In this document: positions 1-8,312 of the stretch, piece by piece
Layout: each line of letters begins with the position of its first letter
How positions within the stretch are numbered: position 1 is the stretch's first letter
Assembly (NCBI RefSeq): GCF_014489615.1
Contig: NZ_CP060825.1
Location: forward strand, 2,521,501 to 2,585,500
Direction: 5' to 3'
DNA: 64,000 nt
DNA from: Streptomyces genisteinicus
GTDB taxonomy: Bacteria; Actinomycetota; Actinomycetes; Streptomycetales; Streptomycetaceae
The notes under the pieces: generated by a model
Told to the model about the DNA's origin: nothing
Database searches by the model: none
The model's input: only the letters and a program-made list of their open reading frames with translations
Made by a program: the position numbers and the translations under genes

Positions 1-39
1 CCGCGGCGGGCGGGTGCCCGCCGCGGCCGGACGCGGGGC

Positions 40-1527
40 TCAGCGCGCCGCGGCGGGCTCGGGCGCGGGGGGCTCCGGTGCGGCGCCCTCGCCCTCGTCC
101 GGGGCTCCGCGGCCCGCGAGGCGCTCGCGCCAGTGGGCGAGGACGGCCGGGTCGGTGGGCCTGGTGGCGAGGCTGACCACCAGGTAGGTGGCGAGCGAGG
201 CGAGCAGGCCGTAGTAGATCGGCTGGTTGGCGAGGATGCCGTAGGCCGCCATGAAGCCGATCACCGACAGCCCGCCGACCGCGACGGCGGCCAGCGCGCC
301 CTGGACCGTGCCGCGCTTCCAGAGCAGCCCGCCGAGGATCGGCACCAGCAGTCCGCCGACGAGCAGGTTGTAGGCGACGGTGAGCGCCTCGACCACGTCG
401 TTCAGCGCGATGGAGATGCAGATGGTCGCGATGCCCATGGCGAGGATGAACGCCCGGTTGCCCTTGACCTCGTCGTGGTCGGTGGCGCCGGAACCCGCCC
501 GTCCGCGCAGCCGGGACCAGATGTCGTTGTTGGCGACGGTGGCACAGGCGATCAGCGCCCCGGACGAGGTGGACATGACGGCCGCCAGGGCGGCGGCGAG
601 CACCAGGCCCCGCACACCCATCGGGAGTTCGTCGGTGACGATGGTGGCGAAGGCGTCGTCGGCGCTGGCCAGGTCCGGGTAGAGCACCTTGGCGGCGGTG
701 CCGATCACGGCGCCGGCGATGGCGTAGACGAGGCAGTACGTACCGGCGATCGTGCCGCCCCAGCGGGCGACCTTGTCGCTGCGGGCGGTGAACACCCGCT
801 GCCAGATGTCCTGCCCGATCAGCATGCCGAAGGTGTAGATCAGGACATAGGTGAAGATCGTCTCGCCGCCGATGCCGAGCGGGGCGAAGTACTCGTTCGG
901 GAGCTGGGCCTTCATCTCGGCGAAGCCGCCGGCCTTGACCACCGCGATCGGCAGCAGGAGCAGCAGGACGCCGATGGTCTTCACGACGAACTGGACCATG
1001 TCGGTGATGGTGATCGACCACATGCCGCCGAGCGTGGAGTAGGCGACCACGATCGCGCCGCCGAGGATGATCGACACCGTGCGGTTCACGTCGAAGAGGA
1101 CGTCGAAGATCGTGGCGTAGGCGATGGTGGAGGTGACCGCCAGCATCAGCGTGTACGCCCACATCACCAGTCCGGTGATCAGACCGGCCCGGCCGCCGTA
1201 GCGCAGGTCGAGCATCTCGGAGACGGTGTAGACCTTCAGCCGGGCGATGCGCGCGGAGAAGAAGACGGACAGGGCGAGCAGCCCGAATCCGATGGTGAGG
1301 ACCATCCACGCGCCGGAGAGACCGTGCTTGTAGCCGAGGCCGACGCCGCCGATGGTGGAGGCGCCGCCGAGGACGATCGCGGCCATGGTGCCGGAGTACA
1401 TGCCGGGCCCGAGGCGCCGGCCGGCCACCAGGAACTCGCTCTTGGACTTGGCGCGGCGCATGCCCCACCAGCCCATGCCGAGCATGCCGGCCAGATAGAC
1501 GACGATCACTGCATAGTCGACAGCCAT
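40..1527 (-). CDS. sodium:solute symporter (SSS family)
   Basis: A 495-residue, very hydrophobic protein with about 13 predicted membrane helices, the usual size and topology of the SSS family, which couples uptake of small solutes to Na+. The N-terminus runs directly into the first helix and is followed by the basic loop and 'EFLVAGRRLGPG' segment typical of the family. The ATG at 1527 has GGAAGG about six bases upstream. The C-terminal tail is Pro/Ala/Glu-rich and probably cytoplasmic. It is divergent from a PucR-type regulator across about 136 bp, so that regulator is its likely controller. The substrate cannot be read from sequence; PucR linkage suggests a nitrogen-containing compound such as a purine or amine, but this is inference. 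Confidence 0.88.
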   Translation of the reverse strand: MAVDYAVIVVYLAGMLGMGWWGMRRAKSKSEFLVAGRRLGPGMYSGTMAAIVLGGASTIGGVGLGYKHGLSGAWMVLTIGFGLLALSVFFSARIARLKVYTVSEMLDLRYGGRAGLITGLVMWAYTLMLAVTSTIAYATIFDVLFDVNRTVSIILGGAIVVAYSTLGGMWSITITDMVQFVVKTIGVLLLLLPIAVVKAGGFAEMKAQLPNEYFAPLGIGGETIFTYVLIYTFGMLIGQDIWQRVFTARSDKVARWGGTIAGTYCLVYAIAGAVIGTAAKVLYPDLASADDAFATIVTDELPMGVRGLVLAAALAAVMSTSSGALIACATVANNDIWSRLRGRAGSGATDHDEVKGNRAFILAMGIATICISIALNDVVEALTVAYNLLVGGLLVPILGGLLWKRGTVQGALAAVAVGGLSVIGFMAAYGILANQPIYYGLLASLATYLVVSLATRPTDPAVLAHWRERLAGRGAPDEGEGAAPEPPAPEPAAAR

Positions 1528-1663
1528 CGGCTTTCCTTCCGTGTCGTCCCCCGGAACGGTCAGTGGAGTGCGCGTGCGCTGAGCATTGACGGTAAGTGGC
1601 CGGAAAGCATCGAAGAAGTGTACGTTTCATCCACTCCTTCCCCTCCGGATGGATGGAACGTCC

Positions 1664-3097
1664 ATGCCCGAACCCTCAGCGGCACCCCCGACCCCGGCGG
1701 TCGCCCTGTCCGCCCTCCTCGCCGACGAGGCGCTCGGGCTGCGCCAGGTCGCCGGGCCGTCCGCGACCGCCGCCACGGCCGTGCACATGGTCCACACCTC
1801 CGAGATGGCCGACCCGTACCCGTACCTCCTCGGCGGCGAGCTGCTGCTGAGCGCGGGCGTCCAGCTCGGCGACGACCCGGACCGCTATGTCGCCCGGGTC
1901 GTCGAGGCGGGGGCGGCGGCCCTCGGCTTCGGGGTGACCCCGGTGTACGACACCGTGCCGCCGGGGCTCGCCGAGGCGTGCGACCGGCACGGGCTGCCGC
2001 TGCTGGAGGTGCCGCCGCGCACCACGTTCTCGGCCGTCGCCCGCGCGGTGTGGCGGCTGATGGCCGAGGCACGCCACCGGGAGCTGCGCCGGGTCACACA
2101 GGCCCAGCAGGGTCTCGCCGCGGCCGCCGCCCGGCCCGACCCGGTCCCGGCCGTGCTCCAGCAGCTGGCGCTGCGGCTGGAGGGCCGGGCGGTGCTGTTC
2201 GGCGCGGACGGCCACCCGCTGCACGCGGCGGGCCGGGAGCCGTCCGGCGCGGCGGCCGCCGCCCTGGCCCGGCTGGCCGGGGTGCTGGCCCCCGGGCCGT
2301 CGGACCGCCCGTCGGCGGCGTCGGCGAGCGACACGGCCCCCGACGGCCACCACCTCTCCGCCTTCGCCCTCGGCGGAGGGCAGGGGCTGGTCCTCGGCGT
2401 GGCCGCACCGGCCCGCGTGAGCGGCGACCACACCGTGGCGGGTGTCGCCGTGGTGCTGCTGTCCCTGCTGACCGCCCGCCACCGGGGCGCCGACGCGGCG
2501 AGCCGCTTCTCGGCGCTGGTACGGCTGCTGCTGGGCGCCGCACCGGCGGAGACCGCCCCGCTGCTCGGCGCGGGCCCCTGGACCGTGGTCCACGCACGCG
2601 GCGGCGACGGCACCCCGTTCGCGGCCACGGCCCTCGGCACCGCCCTCGGGAGCCCGCTCGTCGACACGGGCGACGACGGCACCGTCCGCGTCCTCCTCAC
2701 GGAGCCGGGCGGCCCCGCCGCCCAGCCCGGCTGGACGCTGGGCGCGAGCGCCCCCGCCGACGCGGCCGGCCTCCCCGCCGCGGACGCCCAGGCGGCCCGC
2801 GCCCTGAGCCGCGCGACGGCCACCCGCAAGGCCCTGGTCACCCACCGGGACACCGCCCCGGACCTCCTCGCCGCCGCCCGCCGCCGCCTGGCACCCCTGG
2901 CGGACTCCCCCGCCCTCACGGACACCCTGCGCACCTGGCTCTCCCTCCACGGCAGCTGGGACCGCACGGCCACCGCCCTCGGCATTCACCGCAACACCGT
3001 CCGCCAGCGCATCACCCGCTGCGCCACCCTCCTCGACGCGGACCTCGACGACGTCGACGTGCGGATGGAGCTGTGGTTCGCGCTGCGGGAGGGGTGA
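1664..3097 (+). CDS. PucR-type transcriptional regulator
   Basis: The N-terminal half resembles the PucR family sensory domain ('LADEALGLRQVAG' opening, then 'LPLLEVPPRTTFSAVARAV'). The C-terminus carries the PucR C-terminal helix-turn-helix: 'TLRTWLSLHGSWDRTATALGIHRNTVRQRI'. Proteins of this kind activate or repress catabolic and transport genes in response to a metabolite. I start at ATG 1664, which follows a GGATGG-type ribosome site and gives 477 residues; earlier in-frame starts (ATG 1649, TTG 1586) exist. It is divergent from the Na+/solute symporter, its probable target. The middle GGDEF-like region expected in many PucR proteins is poorly recognisable here. Confidence 0.88.
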   Translation: MPEPSAAPPTPAVALSALLADEALGLRQVAGPSATAATAVHMVHTSEMADPYPYLLGGELLLSAGVQLGDDPDRYVARVVEAGAAALGFGVTPVYDTVPPGLAEACDRHGLPLLEVPPRTTFSAVARAVWRLMAEARHRELRRVTQAQQGLAAAAARPDPVPAVLQQLALRLEGRAVLFGADGHPLHAAGREPSGAAAAALARLAGVLAPGPSDRPSAASASDTAPDGHHLSAFALGGGQGLVLGVAAPARVSGDHTVAGVAVVLLSLLTARHRGADAASRFSALVRLLLGAAPAETAPLLGAGPWTVVHARGGDGTPFAATALGTALGSPLVDTGDDGTVRVLLTEPGGPAAQPGWTLGASAPADAAGLPAADAQAARALSRATATRKALVTHRDTAPDLLAAARRRLAPLADSPALTDTLRTWLSLHGSWDRTATALGIHRNTVRQRITRCATLLDADLDDVDVRMELWFALREG

Positions 3098-3182
3098 GGG
3101 GCACCGGGCACAGCACCCGGCGTCGTGCGCTCGTCCTCCAGGGCGCACCTCTACGACGACCCTGCCATGCGCACACCCCTCT

Positions 3183-3848
3183 CTACGGGATCAGCACCGG
3201 CTCTGCCGGAAGGCCGGCGTGGTCGACGCAGCCCAGCCCTTTCGCCATGGCCAGGGCGAACGAATGCGCCACGGTGGCGTGTGCGTTTCTCAGGGCCTTC
3301 GGGTCAGGCTCCGACTCCCGAGACCCGAATCTGGAATCGACGCGGACACCGACGTAGTCAGGCGAGGCATCAGGCGAACCGCTGTCGTCAGCACAGGCGA
3401 AAACGACGTACCCCTCGTCCGAAGCAGCACCTGCCCGTTCGCCCATCCGGAGCATGGTGAAATCCGGGGAGGGCTCGGTCGTCGGCTTGGGCGTCAGATA
3501 CCAGGAAACTTTCAGCCTCTCGGCGTCGGCAGAGCCGACAGCATAGATGTAGCAGCCCTCGCCGAAAGCTCTCGTCGTGGACTGACGCCTGGCGTCCACT
3601 TCCTTCGCGACATCCGCGACTGTCGGCCCGAGCTCACGCACGTCCTTCCGATTCGAACCGGTGATCACTTCAACGGCTTCCCGCGTCTGCGCCGAAACCG
3701 ACGCATCACCGCAGAGCCTCTCGACGGCCGGGGAGGGCTCCGAAGCATCACTGACCCCATCGTCCCGACAGCCCGACACCACAAGGGCGATGGACACAGC
3801 CACACTTGAGCACAAGCATCTGCGCACCCCCACAAGCCTGGTCCCCAT
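3183..3848 (-). CDS. lipoprotein, paralogue A of four
   Basis: A 221-residue putative lipoprotein with a signal peptide ending in the lipobox 'VVSGC'. It belongs to a set of four paralogues in this block. All four keep four further cysteines in the same contexts: 'LCG', 'GxC(Y/H/R)I', 'F(A/L)C' and 'GC' near the C-terminus. They also share 'LRMGE.AGAA.DE.YV' or 'LPMGE' and 'A.ATVAHSFALA.AK'. Two disulfides outside the membrane are likely (inference). The ATG at 3848 has GGGGAG about eight bases upstream. It is the last gene of the minus-strand block, directly after an orphan C-terminal fragment. No biochemical function is known to me. An immunity or accessory role for the large proteins is possible but unproven. 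Confidence 0.82.
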   Translation of the reverse strand: MGTRLVGVRRCLCSSVAVSIALVVSGCRDDGVSDASEPSPAVERLCGDASVSAQTREAVEVITGSNRKDVRELGPTVADVAKEVDARRQSTTRAFGEGCYIYAVGSADAERLKVSWYLTPKPTTEPSPDFTMLRMGERAGAASDEGYVVFACADDSGSPDASPDYVGVRVDSRFGSRESEPDPKALRNAHATVAHSFALAMAKGLGCVDHAGLPAEPVLIP

Positions 3849-3861
3849 CAGGACACTCCCC

Positions 3862-4281
3862 TCAACTCACCGGGCGATTGCCGAACAGGTTCTCGCGGGC
3901 GATGCCCTCCATGTAGCCCTGGCTCATGGAGCTCCAAAGGTTCTCAATATCGACTCTGTCCGACGTGATTCGGTTGGAGGAAAGAAACTCCTCAAGTGGC
4001 GCGGCAGTCATGGATTCACCACCCCTGAAGATCCTTTCCCTCTCGCCATCGATCACGTCCTCCACCTTCCCCTTGTGCTCGCCCACCGACTGGCCGGAGA
4101 CCTCACCGATCGTCTGGCCGATCACCTGCCCGATGGCGCCACCCGCCGTGTCCGTCGCAAGTGGGACCAGAACCGCTGCCGTGCCCACCGCCGCAGTCAC
4201 CGGGAGAAACGCGACACCTGCCGCTCGGCATCGTCTCCCCGCAACCACGAAATCCCCTCTCCGTGAAACACGTACGTCCAC
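3862..4281 (-). pseudogene. orphan C-terminal fragment of the ~783-aa WXG-headed protein
   Basis: This 139-codon frame matches only the last ~120 residues of the large proteins encoded at 4962-7316 and 8313-10661: the hydrophobic 'AAGVAFLPVTAAVGTAAV' segment, then 'GQ.IGQTIGE.SGQ', 'PLEEFLSSN' and a '.REN..GNRP' end. Nucleotide similarity to the neighbour stops abruptly near 4224, within the start of the hydrophobic segment; the ~18 residues before it are unrelated. The best start is a GTG at 4281 that overlaps the stop of the preceding lipoprotein gene, so it could still be translated. It is either a truncated remnant or an orphan module kept for recombination. The remaining frame is open and intact. 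Confidence 0.75.
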
Positions 4282-4952
4282 TACGGGATCAGCACCGGCT
4301 CGGCAGGAATCCGGGCCTCTTCGGCACAGCCGACCTCCTTCGCTATCGCCAAAGAGAAGGCGTGCGCAACGGTAAGATGGGCATTACTCAAATTCTTGAC
4401 ATCATCTCGCGGTTCCGTTGAAAAACCCCTGGATTCTACGTACACGCTGACGTAAGCGGGAGAGACATGAGGAGCAGTCGAGGCGGAGCAAAGAAAGGTG
4501 ACATAGGCTTCATCCCACGCGGCACCGGCCCCCTCCCCCATGCGTAGCGTGGTGTATTTTGGCGCAGGCTCATCGGAATTTTTCGGCAGTAGTTGCCAGA
4601 ACACATTCAGCCGTCGCACTCGGGGGGCGGAGGGCACAGCAATATGACAGACGTCCCCGATGTCACTCAACACAGAATTACGCCTGACCTTGATATCCCT
4701 CGCGGCTCCCGCAAGCGTCGCTCCGTCATCAACAATGTCTTCGCGCTTCCCGCCTGTAATCACTTCAAGGGCCGCGCTCGTCTTAGCAAGAACCAAATCA
4801 TCACCACACAGCTGTCCCGCGGTCGGAGCGGGCTCCGACTGATTAACGTCCCGCCGTTCACCGCCGTCATGGCACCCTGCGATCACAAACAGAAGAGAGA
4901 CGGACAAAGCGCCACAAAGGCGCCTGTATTTTCTACCTGTGCCAGCCATCAT
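4281..4952 (-). CDS. lipoprotein, paralogue B of four
   Basis: A lipoprotein precursor of about 223 residues with a signal peptide ending 'FVIAGC'. It has the same four conserved cysteines as its paralogues ('LCGD', 'DVCHI', 'FLC', 'VGC') and ends in 'PAEPVLIP', like paralogue A. Three starts are stacked (GTG 4955, ATG 4952, ATG 4949); GAGAGG upstream fits ATG 4952 best. The start overlaps the stop region of the 784-aa gene (4962), so the two are probably translationally coupled. Codon use is visibly richer in A/T than the flanks, suggesting a different history from the GC-rich copies C and D. Function unknown. Confidence 0.82.
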   Translation of the reverse strand: MMAGTGRKYRRLCGALSVSLLFVIAGCHDGGERRDVNQSEPAPTAGQLCGDDLVLAKTSAALEVITGGKREDIVDDGATLAGAARDIKVRRNSVLSDIGDVCHIAVPSAPRVRRLNVFWQLLPKNSDEPAPKYTTLRMGEGAGAAWDEAYVTFLCSASTAPHVSPAYVSVYVESRGFSTEPRDDVKNLSNAHLTVAHAFSLAIAKEVGCAEEARIPAEPVLIP

Positions 4953-4961
4953 CACTACCTC

Positions 4962-7316
4962 TCACCCTGCCTGCGGACGATTCCCTTGCTGATTCTCACG
5001 GTCGGTACCGGCCGTATAACCATCGCCGACATCCCGCCTCAGCTCATGCGCCAAAACGCTGTTGGTCGGGATGCCGTTCTGGGCAAGAAATTCCTTGAGC
5101 GGACGCTCAACCATGTCCAACCCCGCGGTGAATACTTTTTCCCTCTCGGCGTCCGTCCGGCTCTCCAGCGTCCCCTTGTGTGCATCCGCTGTCTGCCCGG
5201 AGATGTCACCGATTGTCTGCCCAATCGCCTGCCCCAGCGCACCACTCGCGGTATCCGTTGCCAGCGGGACGAGGACCGCTGCCGTGCCGACCGCCGCTGT
5301 CACAGGGAGGAACGCGACACCTGCCGCCACGCCCACCGTCGCCCCGAACTGGACCCACCCGGCACGCTTGGCCAAGGATTTTTCGTAGTCCTCCTGGGCC
5401 TTTGTGTTGGTGGCTTCGACCTGATCAGCTCGTGACTGGTCGAGCATGCCTTGAACTTCGGCACCTGTGGTCAGGGCCCATCTGACCGAGCCCTCCGAAC
5501 CGTTCCTGATCCCGTCCGGTCCGACATGTGCCTCCAGAACGCTGCGCGTATACACCTGTTCGGCGGCGGAGAGTGTGGCGTAGGCGTCAGGATGTTGCCC
5601 CAGGGAACTGAGGAAGTCCCTGACGAGGCTCTCACCGTTCCCACCGGGTGCGTCCCCGAAATCAACACGCCCCTCGGGGTTCGCGCCAGCCGCGAAAGGG
5701 CTCTCAGGGTGGTTTTCATGCAACGCCCAGTTGATGTCGTTGATGTACCCGGCGCCCATGTTCCCCAGGCTGTCCGCCAAAGCCTCGTGCTTCTTGAGCA
5801 GCCCCGCGTCCGGGCCGTACTTCTCCATGACCTGGCGCATGATCGCCGCGTTCTCCGCGTCCCGGACCTCGCCGCCCTCCGGCCGGCCGGCCGGGTAGCC
5901 GAGCGTCGCCGCCTCCAAGGCCCTGCCCAGTGCGTCGGGCACAAAATTGCGCGACTCCTCCCACTCCTTGCCGGCCGTGGAATTGACGTCGCCGAAGCTC
6001 TCCCACTTCTCGTTGCTGAAGAAGTCGAGGTAGTTGTCGACCGGGACGCCTCCGGACGTGCCCAGGTCGGCCGTGGCTCCCCGGTCGACCGAGCCGTCCT
6101 CGTTGTACGCGGTCGGCGGGTCGGTGAAGAACCGCTTCGCCGCGTCCGGGCTGTTGCCGAGGGCTTCCAGCATCGCCGTGGTCGGGTCGTAGCCCGCACC
6201 GCCGACACCGGAGGGGTTGAACGGGTTCTTGACGACACCGTTCACCGCCTTCGTCTCGGCAAACAGGTTCGGGTCCTTCTGGTGGAGCTGCGCCACGTGC
6301 TCGGCGATCGGGTTGAGGAACTTCGCGTCGTAGTTCCCGTACCGCATGATGCCGCCGAGCAGCTGGTACCCGAACGGCCCGCTGTAGTCGTGCTTGCCGA
6401 GCGGGATGCGCTCCGTCCCGAGCTTGCGCAGCTCCGGGCCCCACTCCGCGGTGAACGCCTTGTCGTGCGAGGCGGTGGCGAGATTGAGTCCCAGGTTCCT
6501 CTGGAGTTCCTGGACGCCCTTGAGCCGCTCCTTGTCGACCTCGCCGTAGTCGTAGGTGTCCGTGGAGAGCTGCCCGAAGAACGCCAACGACTTCTCCGGT
6601 CCGAGGTTCTCGTAGAAGCCTTTCGCGAAGTCCGCCGACTGGCTGTTGTCCCTCAGGAGCTCGTTGAGCGCCGCGAGTTCGGTGTCCGTGAGGTCGCGGC
6701 CCTTGGCAGCCAGACCGGCGGCCCGCGCGGCCTCCTCCTGGTCCGTCTTCGTGTACTTCGGGGCGCTGAAGTCCTTGCCCTCGGGCACGTTGGCCTCCAG
6801 GGAGTTCTTCACCGACACGTCGGTGTCGTTGCAGGTGTCGACGATCAGATCGATCCTCGCCTGCAACCCGGCGACATTGCTCCTCTGCCGCTCCAGCAGT
6901 GCCGGATAGTCCGGGTCGTGCGTCCTGTCGTGCCGCGGCATGTCGGACGCCGGGTGGCGGACTGTGACCCTGCCCTTCGCGTCCACGTGGCAGTCGGCCG
7001 CCGGAGCCTCGTGGTCCCGGATGCGGATCAGCTCGTCCCGGGCCTTCCTGAAGGCCGTGTACCCCTCTTCGAGGATCATCCTGACGCCCTTGGCCTCGGC
7101 GGCCGCGTCCTTGAACTCCTTGGCCGTCTTGGCGACGAACGCCTTGGTGACGCCCGCGTTCACGCCCTCCCAGGCCGCCTTGTCCGCCCGCGCCTTCATA
7201 CCGTCCGCGGCGTCCTGCGCCAGCTTCTCCAGCTTTCCGGTCATCTCGGACCAGTCGTCGGCAGCCGCCTTCAGCTTGCCGAGCGGCGCGTTGACGATGT
7301 CCTCGTACCTCAGCAT
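4962..7316 (-). CDS. WXG-headed large protein, copy B (DUF6571-like)
   Basis: 784 residues. The first ~110 are helical and charged with a WXG-type turn at W49-E50-G51 ('KAAWEGVNAG'), resembling the N-terminal module of type VII secretion (ESX/LXG) clients. The middle (about 130-640) is soluble and helical. A hydrophobic Ala/Gly/Val segment lies near residues 657-690, followed by a ~95-residue polar tail ending 'DRENQQGNRPQAG'. It is nearly collinear with the 782-aa protein at 8313-10661, with near-identical N-terminal regions but more divergence at the C-terminus. I believe the body corresponds to the actinobacterial DUF6571 family, but cannot confirm it. There is no classical signal peptide. 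ATG 7316 has GGGGGA upstream. It is followed by lipoprotein B. Confidence 0.85.
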   Translation of the reverse strand: MLRYEDIVNAPLGKLKAAADDWSEMTGKLEKLAQDAADGMKARADKAAWEGVNAGVTKAFVAKTAKEFKDAAAEAKGVRMILEEGYTAFRKARDELIRIRDHEAPAADCHVDAKGRVTVRHPASDMPRHDRTHDPDYPALLERQRSNVAGLQARIDLIVDTCNDTDVSVKNSLEANVPEGKDFSAPKYTKTDQEEAARAAGLAAKGRDLTDTELAALNELLRDNSQSADFAKGFYENLGPEKSLAFFGQLSTDTYDYGEVDKERLKGVQELQRNLGLNLATASHDKAFTAEWGPELRKLGTERIPLGKHDYSGPFGYQLLGGIMRYGNYDAKFLNPIAEHVAQLHQKDPNLFAETKAVNGVVKNPFNPSGVGGAGYDPTTAMLEALGNSPDAAKRFFTDPPTAYNEDGSVDRGATADLGTSGGVPVDNYLDFFSNEKWESFGDVNSTAGKEWEESRNFVPDALGRALEAATLGYPAGRPEGGEVRDAENAAIMRQVMEKYGPDAGLLKKHEALADSLGNMGAGYINDINWALHENHPESPFAAGANPEGRVDFGDAPGGNGESLVRDFLSSLGQHPDAYATLSAAEQVYTRSVLEAHVGPDGIRNGSEGSVRWALTTGAEVQGMLDQSRADQVEATNTKAQEDYEKSLAKRAGWVQFGATVGVAAGVAFLPVTAAVGTAAVLVPLATDTASGALGQAIGQTIGDISGQTADAHKGTLESRTDAEREKVFTAGLDMVERPLKEFLAQNGIPTNSVLAHELRRDVGDGYTAGTDRENQQGNRPQAG

Positions 7317-7595
7317 GCGGAACGTCCCCCGGCCGTTCCTCCGTATCGCTGCGCCGCCGCAGCACTCGGCTCTGCCCCTCGCTCGTCGAACGACACCTGT
7401 CCCCCGCGGTCACCGGTTCACCGCGCCCGCGAATCGATGATCACGGAGCGCGCTTTTTCGGCACCGTAGCGTTCCGGTGTCGCGTTCTCCGAGGGGTTCG
7501 GAAGAGCGATTCGGCCAAAAGGGAAACACAGAAATCTCCCCATTTCGCGGGTGCTGGCCGGTCGCGCACCGCGACCGGCCCGCACCGATGCGCGG
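7317..7595. other. intergenic region between the two large-protein units
   Basis: 279 bp with no convincing gene; open frames here are GC-skew shadows. It holds the stem-loop at 7556-7580 and presumably the promoter of the 784-aa gene. I see no clear -35/-10 pair and no remnant of a second WXG-like small gene, which the other copy has in this position. Confidence 0.5.
7556..7580 (-). terminator. stem-loop after lipoprotein C
   Basis: Perfect 11-bp stem (7556-7566 with 7570-7580) and 3-nt loop CAC, just past the stop of the lipoprotein C gene. It separates the upstream WXG/782-aa/lipoprotein unit from the downstream 784-aa unit. No T-tract, as is usual in Streptomyces. Confidence 0.6.
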
Positions 7596-8273
7596 CTACG
7601 CCGGCTTGAGCACCGGCTTTGCCGGGAGCCCGCCCGCGTCGCGGCAGCCGAGTTCCTTCGCCAGGCTCACCGCGAAGGAGTGGGCCACGGTCGCGTACGC
7701 CTCGCGGAGCTTCTGCTCGTCGCCGTCGGGCGGTACGGGCATCCCGCCCCGCCCGACCTCGGCCTGGAGGTGGCGCGGCGTGTCGCCCGGCAGGTCGCCT
7801 CCCTCGCAGGCGAACGCGACGAATGCCTGATCCGGCGCCGCGCCGGTCGCCTCGCCCATCGGAAGCAGGGTGAACTCGTCGGCGAACGGGCCCTTGGGCG
7901 CGCCGCTGGTCATCCGCCATTCGACCCGGAGTTCGTCCACCGAGGCGTCGGGGGCGGTGGGGTAGATCCGGCAGATGTCACCGTCCCCGACGGTCGTGGA
8001 GACGCCCTCGTCGGTGATGCCGGCGGCGGCGTTCGCGACGGTCGACGTGGTGCCGGACGCCTCGAAGCGGTCGGCGCCGGTGATCGTCGCCAGTGCCTCG
8101 GCGGCCCGCGCCGACACGGCCTTGCCGCCGCAGAGGGCGGTGGCGGCGACGGACGCGTCGGCCTCCTTCTCGCCGCCGTCGTCGTCCCCGCCGCACGCGG
8201 CAAGCGTGAGGGCCAGGGAGCCGGCCAGGACCGCGCCGAGGAGCGTGCGCGCTCCCCTGTGCCTGGTCACCAT
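7596..8273 (-). CDS. lipoprotein, paralogue C of four
   Basis: 225-residue lipoprotein precursor: Arg-rich n-region, hydrophobic stretch, and lipobox 'TLAAC' followed by 'GGDDDGGEKE'. The four family cysteines appear in 'LCGGKAVSARA', 'GDICRI', 'FACEGG' and 'ELGCRD'. It shares 'LPMGEATGAAPDQAFVAFAC' and 'ATVAHSFAVSLAKELGC' with paralogue D. ATG 8273 has GAAGGA about six bases upstream. It lies 40 bp after the 782-aa gene and is followed by a strong stem-loop, so it closes that transcription unit. Function unknown; the repeated placement after each large protein suggests a dedicated partner. Confidence 0.83.
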   Translation of the reverse strand: MVTRHRGARTLLGAVLAGSLALTLAACGGDDDGGEKEADASVAATALCGGKAVSARAAEALATITGADRFEASGTTSTVANAAAGITDEGVSTTVGDGDICRIYPTAPDASVDELRVEWRMTSGAPKGPFADEFTLLPMGEATGAAPDQAFVAFACEGGDLPGDTPRHLQAEVGRGGMPVPPDGDEQKLREAYATVAHSFAVSLAKELGCRDAGGLPAKPVLKPA

Positions 8274-8312
8274 GAGTGTCCTTCCGTGCCGTCGGCCTCT
8301 GCCGTCCCGGCC

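Noticed and set aside
133..3357. Very long plus-strand frame (1074 codons) over the symporter and PucR genes
   Set aside because: It is antisense to the SSS symporter and out of frame with PucR. The composition (Gly/Asp/Arg-rich, no domains) is that of a high-GC shadow frame.
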